Assembly: GCA_025353305.1 (NCBI GenBank)
Contig: JANXQX010000013.1
Span: forward strand, 34,259-98,258
Direction of reading: 5' to 3'
From: Holophagaceae bacterium
GTDB lineage: Bacteria > Acidobacteriota > Holophagae > Holophagales > Holophagaceae
DNA: 64,000 bases
In this document: one piece after another, positions 33,658 through 41,337 of the stretch
Layout of the letters: every line of letters starts with the position of its first letter
Numbering within the stretch: position 1 is the first letter of the stretch
Notes under the pieces: model-generated
Told to the model about the DNA's origin: nothing
Seen by the model: the letters and a program-made list of their open reading frames with translations, nothing else
The model's database searches: none
Made by a program: the position numbers and the translations under genes

Positions 33658-34431
33658 CTACGAAGGGAACAAGGGTTCCTTGGGGAAGGCCGCAGCCACT
33701 GCGCCACGCTGAAGGTAGAGCAGGAATTCCTTGTTTCCCTCGCCCCCCCGGATCGGGCTCTCCATGAGGCCTTGCGAGGCGAGTTCGGACGCGGCGAAGA
33801 AAGCCCAGATCTCCTTGCACACGCGTTCATGCACGCCCGGGTCCCGCACGATGCCGCCTTCCCCGACGTCGCCGCGGCCTGCCTCGAATTGGGGTTTCAC
33901 CAACAGGATGGCGTCTGCATTTTCCGTGAGGCTCGGCAGCAGAGGAAGGATCGTCAGGCGCAAGGAGATGAAGCTCAAATCCGCCACCAGCAAGGAGCAG
34001 CGTTCAGGAATGCCGCCTGGATCCCAATGACGCAGATTGCATTGCTCGATGCTGATCACGCGAGGATCGCTCCGCAGTTTCCAGTGGAGCTGGTTGGTGC
34101 CCACATCCACCGCGTAAACCTTCCTCGCGCCGCGCTGCAGTAGACAATCCGTGAATCCTCCGGTGGAGGCGCCCGCATCGAAACAGATGCGAAACTTCGG
34201 GTCCACATGAAAAGCCTCTAATCCACCTGCCAGCTTCAATCCACCCCGGCTGACATAGGGCAGCGCATCGCCCCTCAGCCGGATGGTGGCGCCCTCTTCC
34301 ACCGCAGTTCCAGCCTTCGTCACAGGCCGGTCTTCGACCAGCACATCACCCGCCAGAATGCGCGCCTGGGCCAGTGTGCGGGTCTCCACCAGACCGCGCC
34401 AGACCAGCAGCATATCGAGCCGCACCTTCAT
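33658..34431 (-). CDS. tlyA: TlyA-family rRNA 2'-O-methyltransferase
   Basis: 257-residue protein: N-terminal S4 RNA-binding domain (RLDMLLVWRGLVETRTLAQA) and a FtsJ-like methyltransferase domain (CFDAGASTGGFTDCLLQRGA, VYAVDVGTNQL, then LLVADLSFISLR and VKPQFEAGR). TlyA methylates 16S and in some bacteria 23S rRNA at cytidine 2'-O; older annotation calls it haemolysin. Its ATG overlaps the stop of the lipoprotein gene (TGATG), placing it last in the mltG operon. Confidence 0.9.
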   Translation of the reverse strand: MKVRLDMLLVWRGLVETRTLAQARILAGDVLVEDRPVTKAGTAVEEGATIRLRGDALPYVSRGGLKLAGGLEAFHVDPKFRICFDAGASTGGFTDCLLQRGARKVYAVDVGTNQLHWKLRSDPRVISIEQCNLRHWDPGGIPERCSLLVADLSFISLRLTILPLLPSLTENADAILLVKPQFEAGRGDVGEGGIVRDPGVHERVCKEIWAFFAASELASQGLMESPIRGGEGNKEFLLYLQRGAVAAAFPKEPLFPS

Positions 34432-34799
34432 CAGAGGCGCGCCTTCAAGCGGCTTCGCTCATGGATCTGGATGCCCATGGAGGTGCCTCCAAGCACCGCC
34501 GCATTGTGCAGTTCACCAGCTACCACCAGCGATTCGCCAAGCACCGGCAGCGAATCCTTGGTGGTCACCCAAAGTTCCCCTGTGCCGTCTTGGAGCTTGT
34601 AGAACCGCGTCCCCACGAAGGGCAGCTGGTTGGAGTCCACTACTTTGCCCTTCACCCGCACGGTCCGGCCCTCAAGGCTGGGGGCCGCCTGACGTACTTC
34701 ACCGATGGGCTGCGTGCCAAGCGGAATCAGGCCACAGCCGATGAAGAGATTGACCGCGGCGAGGGGAACCAGGACAGCGTAAGTTTTCCGGGAGCTCAT
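34431..34799 (-). CDS. Small lipoprotein, OB-fold-like
   Basis: 122 residues with a lipoprotein signal ending LFIGC (residues 18-22) and a small beta-rich domain (TVRVKGKVVDSNQLPFVG, FYKLQDGTGELWVTT, ESLVVAGEL) that reads like a tRNA-anti/OB fold similar to YgiW/BOF-type envelope proteins. It sits between mltG and tlyA with overlapping ends on both sides, so all three are translated together. Function unknown. Confidence 0.65.
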   Translation of the reverse strand: MSSRKTYAVLVPLAAVNLFIGCGLIPLGTQPIGEVRQAAPSLEGRTVRVKGKVVDSNQLPFVGTRFYKLQDGTGELWVTTKDSLPVLGESLVVAGELHNAAVLGGTSMGIQIHERSRLKARL

Positions 34800-35806
34800 G
34801 TTTTCTCCTTTTTCTGCCTGGCAATTTCAATGCGGTATAGCGCCACGTTCCGATTGTGCTCCGCCAGTGTGCGTGCGAAACGATGGCCACCCGTCCCAGT
34901 GGCTACGAAATACAGCTCCCCTCCCGGGCTTGGATGCTTTGCGGCCTCGATGGCCTTGGGGCTGGGGATGGCGATGGGTGTCGGGGGCAGGCCCGCCACA
35001 GCGTAGGTGTTGAAGCGGTGGATGCGCGCGATGTCTTCATGCATGGGGGCCGTGAAACGGAGATCACCGGTGAGCCAGCGGGCATAAAGGCTTGTGGGGT
35101 CGCATTGAAGCCGCATGCCGATGCGCAGCCGCCGAGAGTAGACGCCCGCCACGATCGGCAATTCATCGGGCAGGTTGGTCTCTTTTTCTGCGAGGCTCGC
35201 CAGGATGAGCGTGTGGTAAGGGGGCAACGCTCCCTCTTCCAAGGTCGGGCGCACCGAGCGATGAAAGGCCTCCACCATCGCCAGGAAAATCTCTTCCGGC
35301 TCCATGGCGTGATGAACCCGATAGGTGGCAGGCGCCACCAGCCCTTCAAGGCTCTGGGCCTCTGGGAAACCCGCGGTGGCAGCCAGGTTCGGACTCTTCC
35401 ATAGTGTCCAGAAAACATCTTCGGGAACAAATTCCTTCAGTCGCGATTGCACGGTCCACGCATGGGCGGCGTAGGGAATGACGATATTGGTGAAGTGGAT
35501 TTCGCCGCGTCGCAACTTGCTGGCCACCTCCGCAAGACTGGCCTGGGAATTGAAAGTGTACTCGCCGCGGATGAGCTGCAGTTGCCTCGCCCGCGCCCAC
35601 AGCTTGAAGAGCGAGGCGGAGCGGATCACGCCTTCCTTTTCCAGTTGGTCCGCGATCTGATCCACCGTGGCGCCCTTCTTGATGAGCACCGTGCCTTGCA
35701 TCATCAATGGTCCGCTGCGCTTCCAGCTCCAGAGCGTCCACAGCGGAGGCAGCGCCAGCAGAGCCGTTGCAATAAGCAATCGTTTGGAGGTGCGGTATCG
35801 AGCCAT
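34796..35806 (-). CDS. mltG: Endolytic murein transglycosylase MltG (YceG-like)
   Basis: Cuts nascent peptidoglycan glycan strands and ends their growth. 336 residues with one N-terminal membrane helix (LLIATALLALPPLWTLWSW), a LysM-like region (LIKKGATVDQIADQLEKEGV), and the YceG catalytic domain with ILASLAEKETNLPDELPIVA (active-site glutamate), GMRLQCDPTSLYA, and NTYAVAGLPPTPIAIPSPKA. All landmarks are present. Start: ATG at 35806 or the adjacent one at 35809. Confidence 0.92.
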   Translation of the reverse strand: MARYRTSKRLLIATALLALPPLWTLWSWKRSGPLMMQGTVLIKKGATVDQIADQLEKEGVIRSASLFKLWARARQLQLIRGEYTFNSQASLAEVASKLRRGEIHFTNIVIPYAAHAWTVQSRLKEFVPEDVFWTLWKSPNLAATAGFPEAQSLEGLVAPATYRVHHAMEPEEIFLAMVEAFHRSVRPTLEEGALPPYHTLILASLAEKETNLPDELPIVAGVYSRRLRIGMRLQCDPTSLYARWLTGDLRFTAPMHEDIARIHRFNTYAVAGLPPTPIAIPSPKAIEAAKHPSPGGELYFVATGTGGHRFARTLAEHNRNVALYRIEIARQKKEKT

Positions 35807-35813
35807 CAATTCA

Positions 35814-35847
35814 GGTTATGAGGTATGAGGGGATGAGGCTATGAGGA
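35814..35847. repeat. Short tandem repeat, units like GGTATGA
   Basis: The units GGTTATGA, GGTATGA, GGGGATGA and GGCTATGA follow each other in the gap between mltG and the upstream kinase gene. They are seven to eight bases long and share the TATGA core. The neighbouring 37.6-kb site has another heptamer array. Confidence 0.7.
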
Positions 35848-35867
35848 TCAGGTGCCAGCAACCGCTA

Positions 35868-37526
35868 TCAGCCCGGTCGTTTGAATTCCGCCGTGGGTTC
35901 AGGTTCCAGCCGGATGGGCTCACGCTGCGGCCGCAGTGGATCGAGCTTGATGGTCTTGGAAACGAAACCATCCAGACGCAATTCCAGGCTGTGCTCCCCT
36001 TTTCCCGGGACACGCTTTAGGCTGGCGGGGCTGTTCCCCACGACTTTTCCATCCAACAATATTTCAGCGCCAGGAGGTTCGGTTTCCACCTTCAAATCGT
36101 AAGGCGCCAGTTCCAGTACCAGACTGACGAAACCATCCTGGGGCGTGAGGTGGCGATCCACGGTCCGGTAACGCTTTTTCGCCACCCTGAGGCGGCGGCC
36201 GGGTTCGGACAGTGTGATGCGATCCAACGGTGCTTGGCCCAGATATACCCCATCAACATAGACCGAGGCCCCGGGTGGCTCCGTGTGGATCGTGATTTCC
36301 TCCAGCCCTGAAGGCGAAGCAAGCCATAGATCCAGGCCGATGCCGAGTACCAGGAGCACGGCCAGTCCACCCCCGATCCACTTCACCCAGGGAATGACAC
36401 GTTGGACTGATTGGACCGCGGGAAGATTCGCGCGGGAAAGAGGTCGTGGCGTTTTTGCATCGGCGGGGGGAGATTCCACTCCGCAGGCCAGATACAGATC
36501 ACCTACGAACGCATCGAGATCCGCATAGCGGTTTCGAGGGTCATGGGCCAGGGCTTTTTCGAATACCACTTGAAGCTTTGTGTTGACATCCATTGGAAAT
36601 TCCACAACGCCTGAGCGGATCTGCTCCAATGTCTCCCGTGTGCCGGCCCCCCTGAAAGGAAGCTGTCTCAGCAGGGCCTGGAAGGCCGTCACCGCGAAAG
36701 CAAAGTCATCGGTCTGGGGAGAGGAACCCTGCCCGCTCAGCAACTCCGGAGCGGTGTAGGAGGGCGTGCCGATGAGCGCGCCGAATTGCGTCAATCCATC
36801 TTGCTGATGGTCTTCCTGGTTCAGATTCCCATTCCCATCGGCGGGTTTGCTTTCCTGGTCCCCGTGGCTGGTCAGGATTTCCAGGTGCGGTTCATCGCTG
36901 TCCTGGTCTCCGGCGGCGGAAAGCAGTCCCCAGGCGGTGGCATATTTTTCCGTCAGCAATTCAGCTTCGGGCGGAGACTCAGGAGCCTCCGCTTCTGCCT
37001 TCAGTGAATTGGGTGAATGTCCCGGCGCGTAGAGTTCGCTCCCCATGACCTTGGCCACGCCAAAATCAATGAGCTTGGCCTGGCCATCACGGCTCACCAG
37101 GATGTTGGCTGGCTTGACATCCCGGTGGATGATGCCGCCTTCATGGGCGCAGCGCAGGGCCTTTGCGATCTGCCGCAGCCAATCCAGTTTTTCCGCGGTG
37201 GTCGCGGAACTTTCCTTGAGGATCTCCGCGAGTTCCCGGCCATCCACATACTCCATGACCATGTAGGGACCGTGATTGATGTCGTGGCCCACGTCATAAA
37301 TGGCGACGATGTTCGTGTGCCGGATACGCGCCCCCAGCGCCGCTTCCCGGCGGAAACGGGCCAGGATCACCTCGTTTTCAAGCATGTTGTCGCGCTTGAT
37401 GAGCTTGATCGCCACCTTCATGCCAAGGCCCGGGTCATCTGCCAGATACACGCGCCCCATGGCGCCCTGCCCCAGCGTGCCCACGACGCGGTATCGCCCG
37501 ATGGATTCCGTATGCCCCGTTGCCAT
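35868..37526 (-). CDS. Membrane Ser/Thr protein kinase with PEGA repeats and activation-loop insertion
   Basis: 552 residues, paralogous to the kinase at 28.5 kb: glycine loop LGQGAMGRVYLA, AIKLIK lysine, IIHRDVKPANILV, DFG near 154, a membrane helix at about 381-401 (WIGGGLAVLLVLGIGLDLWL), and two PEGA repeats (EPPGASVYVDGVYLG and EPPGAEILLDGKVVG). The activation segment, GTPSYTAPE at about 253, lies about 99 residues after DFG instead of the usual 20. The intervening acidic, low-complexity segment looks inserted. I start at ATG 37526 (MATGHTESIGRY) because the fold begins there; an open frame to 37565 adds 13 residues. Confidence 0.88.
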   Translation of the reverse strand: MATGHTESIGRYRVVGTLGQGAMGRVYLADDPGLGMKVAIKLIKRDNMLENEVILARFRREAALGARIRHTNIVAIYDVGHDINHGPYMVMEYVDGRELAEILKESSATTAEKLDWLRQIAKALRCAHEGGIIHRDVKPANILVSRDGQAKLIDFGVAKVMGSELYAPGHSPNSLKAEAEAPESPPEAELLTEKYATAWGLLSAAGDQDSDEPHLEILTSHGDQESKPADGNGNLNQEDHQQDGLTQFGALIGTPSYTAPELLSGQGSSPQTDDFAFAVTAFQALLRQLPFRGAGTRETLEQIRSGVVEFPMDVNTKLQVVFEKALAHDPRNRYADLDAFVGDLYLACGVESPPADAKTPRPLSRANLPAVQSVQRVIPWVKWIGGGLAVLLVLGIGLDLWLASPSGLEEITIHTEPPGASVYVDGVYLGQAPLDRITLSEPGRRLRVAKKRYRTVDRHLTPQDGFVSLVLELAPYDLKVETEPPGAEILLDGKVVGNSPASLKRVPGKGEHSLELRLDGFVSKTIKLDPLRPQREPIRLEPEPTAEFKRPG

Positions 37527-37581
37527 GGATTCATTGCGGGCGCACAGCCCTGAAAAATCAACCACGAATGCTTGGACGTTG

Positions 37582-37630
37582 GGCTATAGGCTATAGGCTA
37601 TAGGCTATAGGCTGTGGGCTATAGGCTGTG
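37582..37630. repeat. Seven perfect tandem heptamers, GGCTATA/GGCTGTG
   Basis: Four copies of GGCTATA (37582-37609), then GGCTGTG, GGCTATA, GGCTGTG. The array lies upstream of the second kinase gene and purE, which read in opposite directions. Confidence 0.9.
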
Positions 37631-37649
37631 GGTGGCCATCGTGCCCTTT

Positions 37650-37684
37650 TGACTCTCGACTCTTAACTCTCAACTTCTAACTTG
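37650..37684. repeat. Five tandem heptamers of the (T/C)(G/A)ACTCT type
   Basis: TGACTCT, CGACTCT, TAACTCT, CAACTTC, TAACTTG in an unbroken row. The unit is the same as in the 12.6-kb and 38.8-kb arrays. It lies in the divergent promoter region of the kinase and purE. Confidence 0.85.
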
Positions 37685-37706
37685 AATTGCTATGGATGAC
37701 TTATTG

Positions 37707-37721
37707 AACCTGCATCAGGTT
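37707..37721. promoter_or_regulatory. Palindrome upstream of purE, possible operator
   Basis: AACCTG-CAT-CAGGTT is a perfect 6-bp inverted repeat with a 3-base centre, about 48 bases before the purE start. Purine operators of other phyla differ in sequence, so the binding protein is unknown. Confidence 0.4.
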
Positions 37722-37768
37722 GGAAATCATAGTTGAGCTGAAGGCCGTGAGTCAGGCATCCTGGAAGC

Positions 37769-38260
37769 ATGGATAACAAACCGTTAGTCGGCATTGTAAT
37801 GGGCAGCAGGTCGGACTGGGAAACCATGCGGCCCGCGGCGGACTGTCTCGAGGCCTTGCAGGTGCCCTTCGAAGCCCTGGTCATGAGCGCGCACCGCACT
37901 CCGGACAAGGTCTTCCAATACTGTGTGGACGCTGAAAAGAACGGCCTGCGCGTGATCATCGCCGGAGCTGGCGGTGCGGCGGCCTTGGCCGGCATCATGG
38001 CGGCTAAAACCCATCTCCCCGTGCTGGGCGTTCCCATGCCCACCAAGGCCCTCAATGGCCTGGATTCTCTGCTTTCCATCGTCCAGATGCCCGCGGGGAT
38101 CCCTGTCGGCACTCTCGCCATCGGCAAGCCCGGCGCCACCAATGCCGCGCTGTTGGCAGCCAGCATCCTGGCGCTCAGCGATGTCACCTTGAGGGCAAGA
38201 CTGCTAGCCTACCGCGAGGCCCAGACCCAGGCTGTGCTGGCGAACGATAAGCTGTCCTAG
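37769..38260 (+). CDS. purE: 5-(carboxyamino)imidazole ribonucleotide mutase (PurE class I)
   Basis: Converts N5-CAIR to CAIR in purine synthesis. 163 residues with [34 protein letters not shown] and [20 protein letters not shown], and [19 protein letters not shown], the class I signature set. The usual partner purK is not next to it. Class I implies that PurK acts elsewhere in the genome. Confidence 0.94.
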   Translation: MDNKPLVGIVMGSRSDWETMRPAADCLEALQVPFEALVMSAHRTPDKVFQYCVDAEKNGLRVIIAGAGGAAALAGIMAAKTHLPVLGVPMPTKALNGLDSLLSIVQMPAGIPVGTLAIGKPGATNAALLAASILALSDVTLRARLLAYREAQTQAVLANDKLS

Positions 38261-38265
38261 CAGAT

Positions 38266-38727
38266 TCACAACGTTCCTTCCGCCGCTCTGGCGCGCAGCA
38301 GCTCGATGGTCTGGCGCAGGGCGTTGGCATAGTTGAACAGCACCTCCTCCCCTTTTTTCTTTTCTTCTTCGGTGCCCGGCCACACGCCCGTGAAACTCAA
38401 GGCGATGGTATAGGTCAGCAGGAATCCCGTGGGGCCTTCGCTCAAGGTGTTCATGATCCAGCCACTGTCTTCGCTTTTCAGGCGCTTGTAGCGGATCTGC
38501 ACCGGGGGCGTGAAGGTCAGGGCCTCCTGGAAGGTCTTGCCCCGCACCACCACCTCGCGAACAAAACCATCGTTGGTTCGATTCACGATTTTGCAAGACT
38601 CCATGCCGGGGACAAAGGCCACCGGATCCTCGGCCTTGATCTCCAGCCCCCGCCAAACCTCACCCAATGTGAGCACCGGCTTCACGCCTGGAGGATTCAC
38701 TTCCATGGATACAGAGATTGCGTACAT
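38266..38727 (-). CDS. DUF1857/AtaL-like SRPBCC protein
   Basis: 153-residue START-like fold: EVNPPGVKPVLTLGEVWRGL, KAEDPVAFVPGMESCKIV, and REVVVRGKTFQEALTFTPPV match the DUF1857 pattern with the conserved cysteine and the (F/L)TPPV strand. The family binds hydrophobic ligands; ligand unknown. The ATG at 38727 follows AGGAG by five bases. It converges with purE. Heptamer repeats lie upstream. Confidence 0.75.
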   Translation of the reverse strand: MYAISVSMEVNPPGVKPVLTLGEVWRGLEIKAEDPVAFVPGMESCKIVNRTNDGFVREVVVRGKTFQEALTFTPPVQIRYKRLKSEDSGWIMNTLSEGPTGFLLTYTIALSFTGVWPGTEEEKKKGEEVLFNYANALRQTIELLRARAAEGTL

Positions 38728-38771
38728 GGGAACTCCTGGACTGCGGGCGGTGGCGGTGGGCTGTGGGTTAT

Positions 38772-38792
38772 CGACTCTTGACTCTCGACTTC
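38772..38792. repeat. Three heptamers CGACTCT/TGACTCT/CGACTTC
   Basis: Same unit as the 37.65-kb array, preceded at 38757-38768 by GGGCTGTGGGTT, which shares GGCTGTG with the 37.6-kb heptamers. It lies in the leader between the DUF1857 gene and the class I aldolase. Confidence 0.75.
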
Positions 38793-38870
38793 CGGACTTG
38801 GGATTAACGTTGCGCCATCCTACCCCAGCTTCGATAATCCGCCATAAAAAATGCGCCTGGCCCTGCCCTT

Positions 38871-39797
38871 TCACCCACACGTCTTGGCGTGGATTTCCAT
38901 CACGGCGTGCAGCAGGTTGATGGCTTCGGCCCTGGGCCGCTGAAAGGCGTTGCGGCCCATGATGGATCCGAAACTCCCGCCCTCTGCGATCTCGGTCACT
39001 TCCGCCAGCACTTCCTCGGTGCCTTTGGCCTCCCCGCCGCTGAAGATCACGATGCGCCGTCCGTGGAAGGCGCTGCGGATCACTTCCCGCACTCGATCCG
39101 CAAGGGTTTCGATGGGGATGCCTGCCTTCTCGAATGCCGCGGCGGCTTCCTTGCCCTCCAGATGCTTTTTCGGCGGCTTGATCTTGATGATGTGAGCGCC
39201 CAACTGGGCGGCGATCTGTGCCGCGTAGCCTGCTACATCCACGGCGGTCTCACCATCCTTGCTGAGCCCCGCGCCTCTCGGATAGGACCACACCACGCTG
39301 GGCAGACCCACGGCCTTGGCCTCCAGGATCAACTCCCGCAGCGTTTCGTACTGGATGTTGCGGTCGCCGCTGCCGGGATAGATGGTGTAGCCGATGGCGG
39401 TGCAGCCCAGTCGCAAAGCGTCCTCCACCGAGCCTGTGACAGCGCTGCAGGGCTCGATGCCTTTGGAGAGCGAATCGGAATTATTTAGCTTGAGGATGAG
39501 CGGAATCTCCCCTGCATAATCCGAGGCGATGTGCTCGATGAAGCCGAGCGGCGCCGCGTAAGCGTTGCAGCCCGCTTCGATGGCCAGTTCCACGTGGTAG
39601 CGCGGATCATAGCCCGGCGCATTGGGCGCGAACGAGCGCGCGGGCCCGTGCTCGAAGCCCTGGTCCACCGGCAGGATCACGAACTTGCCCGTGCCCGCGA
39701 GCCGCCCATGGTTCATGAGCCGCGCCAGATTGGCCTTCACGCCCGGATTCTCCGACGAATACCAGGAAAGGATTTCCTTCACACGGGCGGTGGCCAT
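38871..39797 (-). CDS. fbaB: Class I fructose-bisphosphate aldolase (FbaB/DhnA type)
   Basis: 308 residues, with FVILPVDQGFEHGPARSFAP, PLGFIEHIASDYAGEIPLI, ... SVVWSYPRGAGLSKDGETA, and AHIIKIKPPKKHL carrying the Schiff-base lysine of archaeal-type class I aldolases. The ATG at 39797 has AAGGAG five bases upstream. A class II aldolase lies at 51 kb; having both suggests distinct glycolytic and gluconeogenic roles. DhnA-like 2-amino-3,7-dideoxyheptulosonate synthase is the alternative but lacks context here. Confidence 0.85.
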   Translation of the reverse strand: MATARVKEILSWYSSENPGVKANLARLMNHGRLAGTGKFVILPVDQGFEHGPARSFAPNAPGYDPRYHVELAIEAGCNAYAAPLGFIEHIASDYAGEIPLILKLNNSDSLSKGIEPCSAVTGSVEDALRLGCTAIGYTIYPGSGDRNIQYETLRELILEAKAVGLPSVVWSYPRGAGLSKDGETAVDVAGYAAQIAAQLGAHIIKIKPPKKHLEGKEAAAAFEKAGIPIETLADRVREVIRSAFHGRRIVIFSGGEAKGTEEVLAEVTEIAEGGSFGSIMGRNAFQRPRAEAINLLHAVMEIHAKTCG

Positions 39798-40030
39798 GGC
39801 GACTCCTTCAAGACAGATAGGTGCGTTCATCAAACCCCCAAGCCGCAAATCGCGCAAGAAGCAGATTCGGAAAGTGGGCCGAGGCGCCAAGGTTTTGGCC
39901 TGCCGGCGGATTGAAAATCAGCCGGTCACACGAGGCAAAGCGAATCCGGCATTGATCCCCTCCGTGTCTTTCCAGTCGCATGCCACAATCGGCCCAGCTA
40001 TCTTCTGTCAAACGGTTTGCGAGACGCCCC

Positions 40031-41257
40031 ATGAAAGTAAATCTGCACCGCGCCCTCAGTTCACTTACCAGCGCTCTCGATTTTGTCGGAGTTGACGAGG
40101 TCCATCACGGCAAGCGCGTGGGGCTGATGGCCGCGGCGGTCGCCGCCGAACTGGGCTGGGACTCCGCCCGTTGCGCCGGAATGCTGCATGCCGGGATGAT
40201 TCACGACTGCGGCGTTTCACGCACCCGCGAGCATAGGCAACTGACTGAGACGCTGGAATGGGAAGGGGCGCAGGAGCATTGCCTGCGCGGCGAGGCCTTC
40301 CTGCTCGCCTGTCCGCCCCTGGCCCAGTTCGCGACGATGATCCTCTGGCATCACACGCGTTGGGAGGACCTGCTGCTGCAGCCGATCTCAGCTGCCGACC
40401 GCGACGCCGCCAATCTGCTTTTTCTCGTCGACCGGGCCGACACGTTGCTGGCGCCGTACTACTCCGGCCAGACGCTGAAGAACGAGATCCTCTGGGAGTT
40501 CCCAGGGATCGTGGACCGCCTCGCCGGATTCGGCGGCAGGCTCTTCGCGCCGGACATCGTCGATGCCTTCCGACGCGCAGCGGCCCGCGAGTCCTTCTGG
40601 CTGGCGATGGATCCGTCGTACATCGATTCAGAAGTGGAGGACGCCCTCAGCCAGCATGGCAGCGCCGAGCTCGATACCGGCGATGCGATCGCCGTGGCGG
40701 GGTTGTTCGCCCGCACCATCGATGCCAAGAGCCGCTACACCCTGGATCATTCGACGCGGGTCGCAGGCATCGCGCGCCATCTCGCCGAGCAGGCCGGCAT
40801 TACTGGCGAAGATCTCGACCGGATTGAGATCGCAGGCCTGCTGCACGATATCGGCAAGCTGCGCATGCCGGAAGCGATCATCGACAAGCCCGACCTCTTG
40901 AGCGTCGAGGAACGCGCCATCATGATGCGCCACAGCTACGACACCGGGCACATCCTAAGGCGCGTGTTTCCCGGCGAACCCATCGCGGCATGGGCCAGCA
41001 TGCACCACGAAAACCTGCTGGGCAGCGGTTATCCTTTCCATCACCAGGCCGGCACTATTCCCCGCGAGGCGCAACTCATCGCCATCGCCGACATCTTCCA
41101 GGCGCTGTCCCAGGACCGCCCCTACCGCGGCCCGCTGGGGTGCGCCCAGGTCATGCAGGAGCTCGACGGACTCCAGGCCCAGGGACGGGTCGACGCTGAA
41201 ATGGTCGAACTTCTGCGCGCCAACCTCGCAAGCTGCTATTCGCTTGCGGTGGACTAG
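40031..41257 (+). CDS. HD-domain signalling protein with C-terminal HD-GYP-like domain
   Basis: 408 residues with two HD-type domains. The N-terminal one has FVGVDEVHHGKRVGLMAA and MLHAGMIHDCGVS. The C-terminal one has HSTRVAGIARHLAEQAG, LLHDIGKLRMPEAIIDKP and HHENLLGSGYPFH, matching the HD-GYP phosphodiesterase motif (HD, and HHExxxGxGYP). It would degrade cyclic di-GMP. No receiver domain is present, so input may come through the N-terminal HD domain. The ATG at 40031 starts at the fold. Confidence 0.85.
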   Translation: MKVNLHRALSSLTSALDFVGVDEVHHGKRVGLMAAAVAAELGWDSARCAGMLHAGMIHDCGVSRTREHRQLTETLEWEGAQEHCLRGEAFLLACPPLAQFATMILWHHTRWEDLLLQPISAADRDAANLLFLVDRADTLLAPYYSGQTLKNEILWEFPGIVDRLAGFGGRLFAPDIVDAFRRAAARESFWLAMDPSYIDSEVEDALSQHGSAELDTGDAIAVAGLFARTIDAKSRYTLDHSTRVAGIARHLAEQAGITGEDLDRIEIAGLLHDIGKLRMPEAIIDKPDLLSVEERAIMMRHSYDTGHILRRVFPGEPIAAWASMHHENLLGSGYPFHHQAGTIPREAQLIAIADIFQALSQDRPYRGPLGCAQVMQELDGLQAQGRVDAEMVELLRANLASCYSLAVD

Positions 41258-41337
41258 GCGAAGACAGGCGAAAGCCAAGAGCCCTACAGAGAGGCCGACC
41301 CTGCGAATCCAATTATGGAAATTTTGAGGACGGCACC

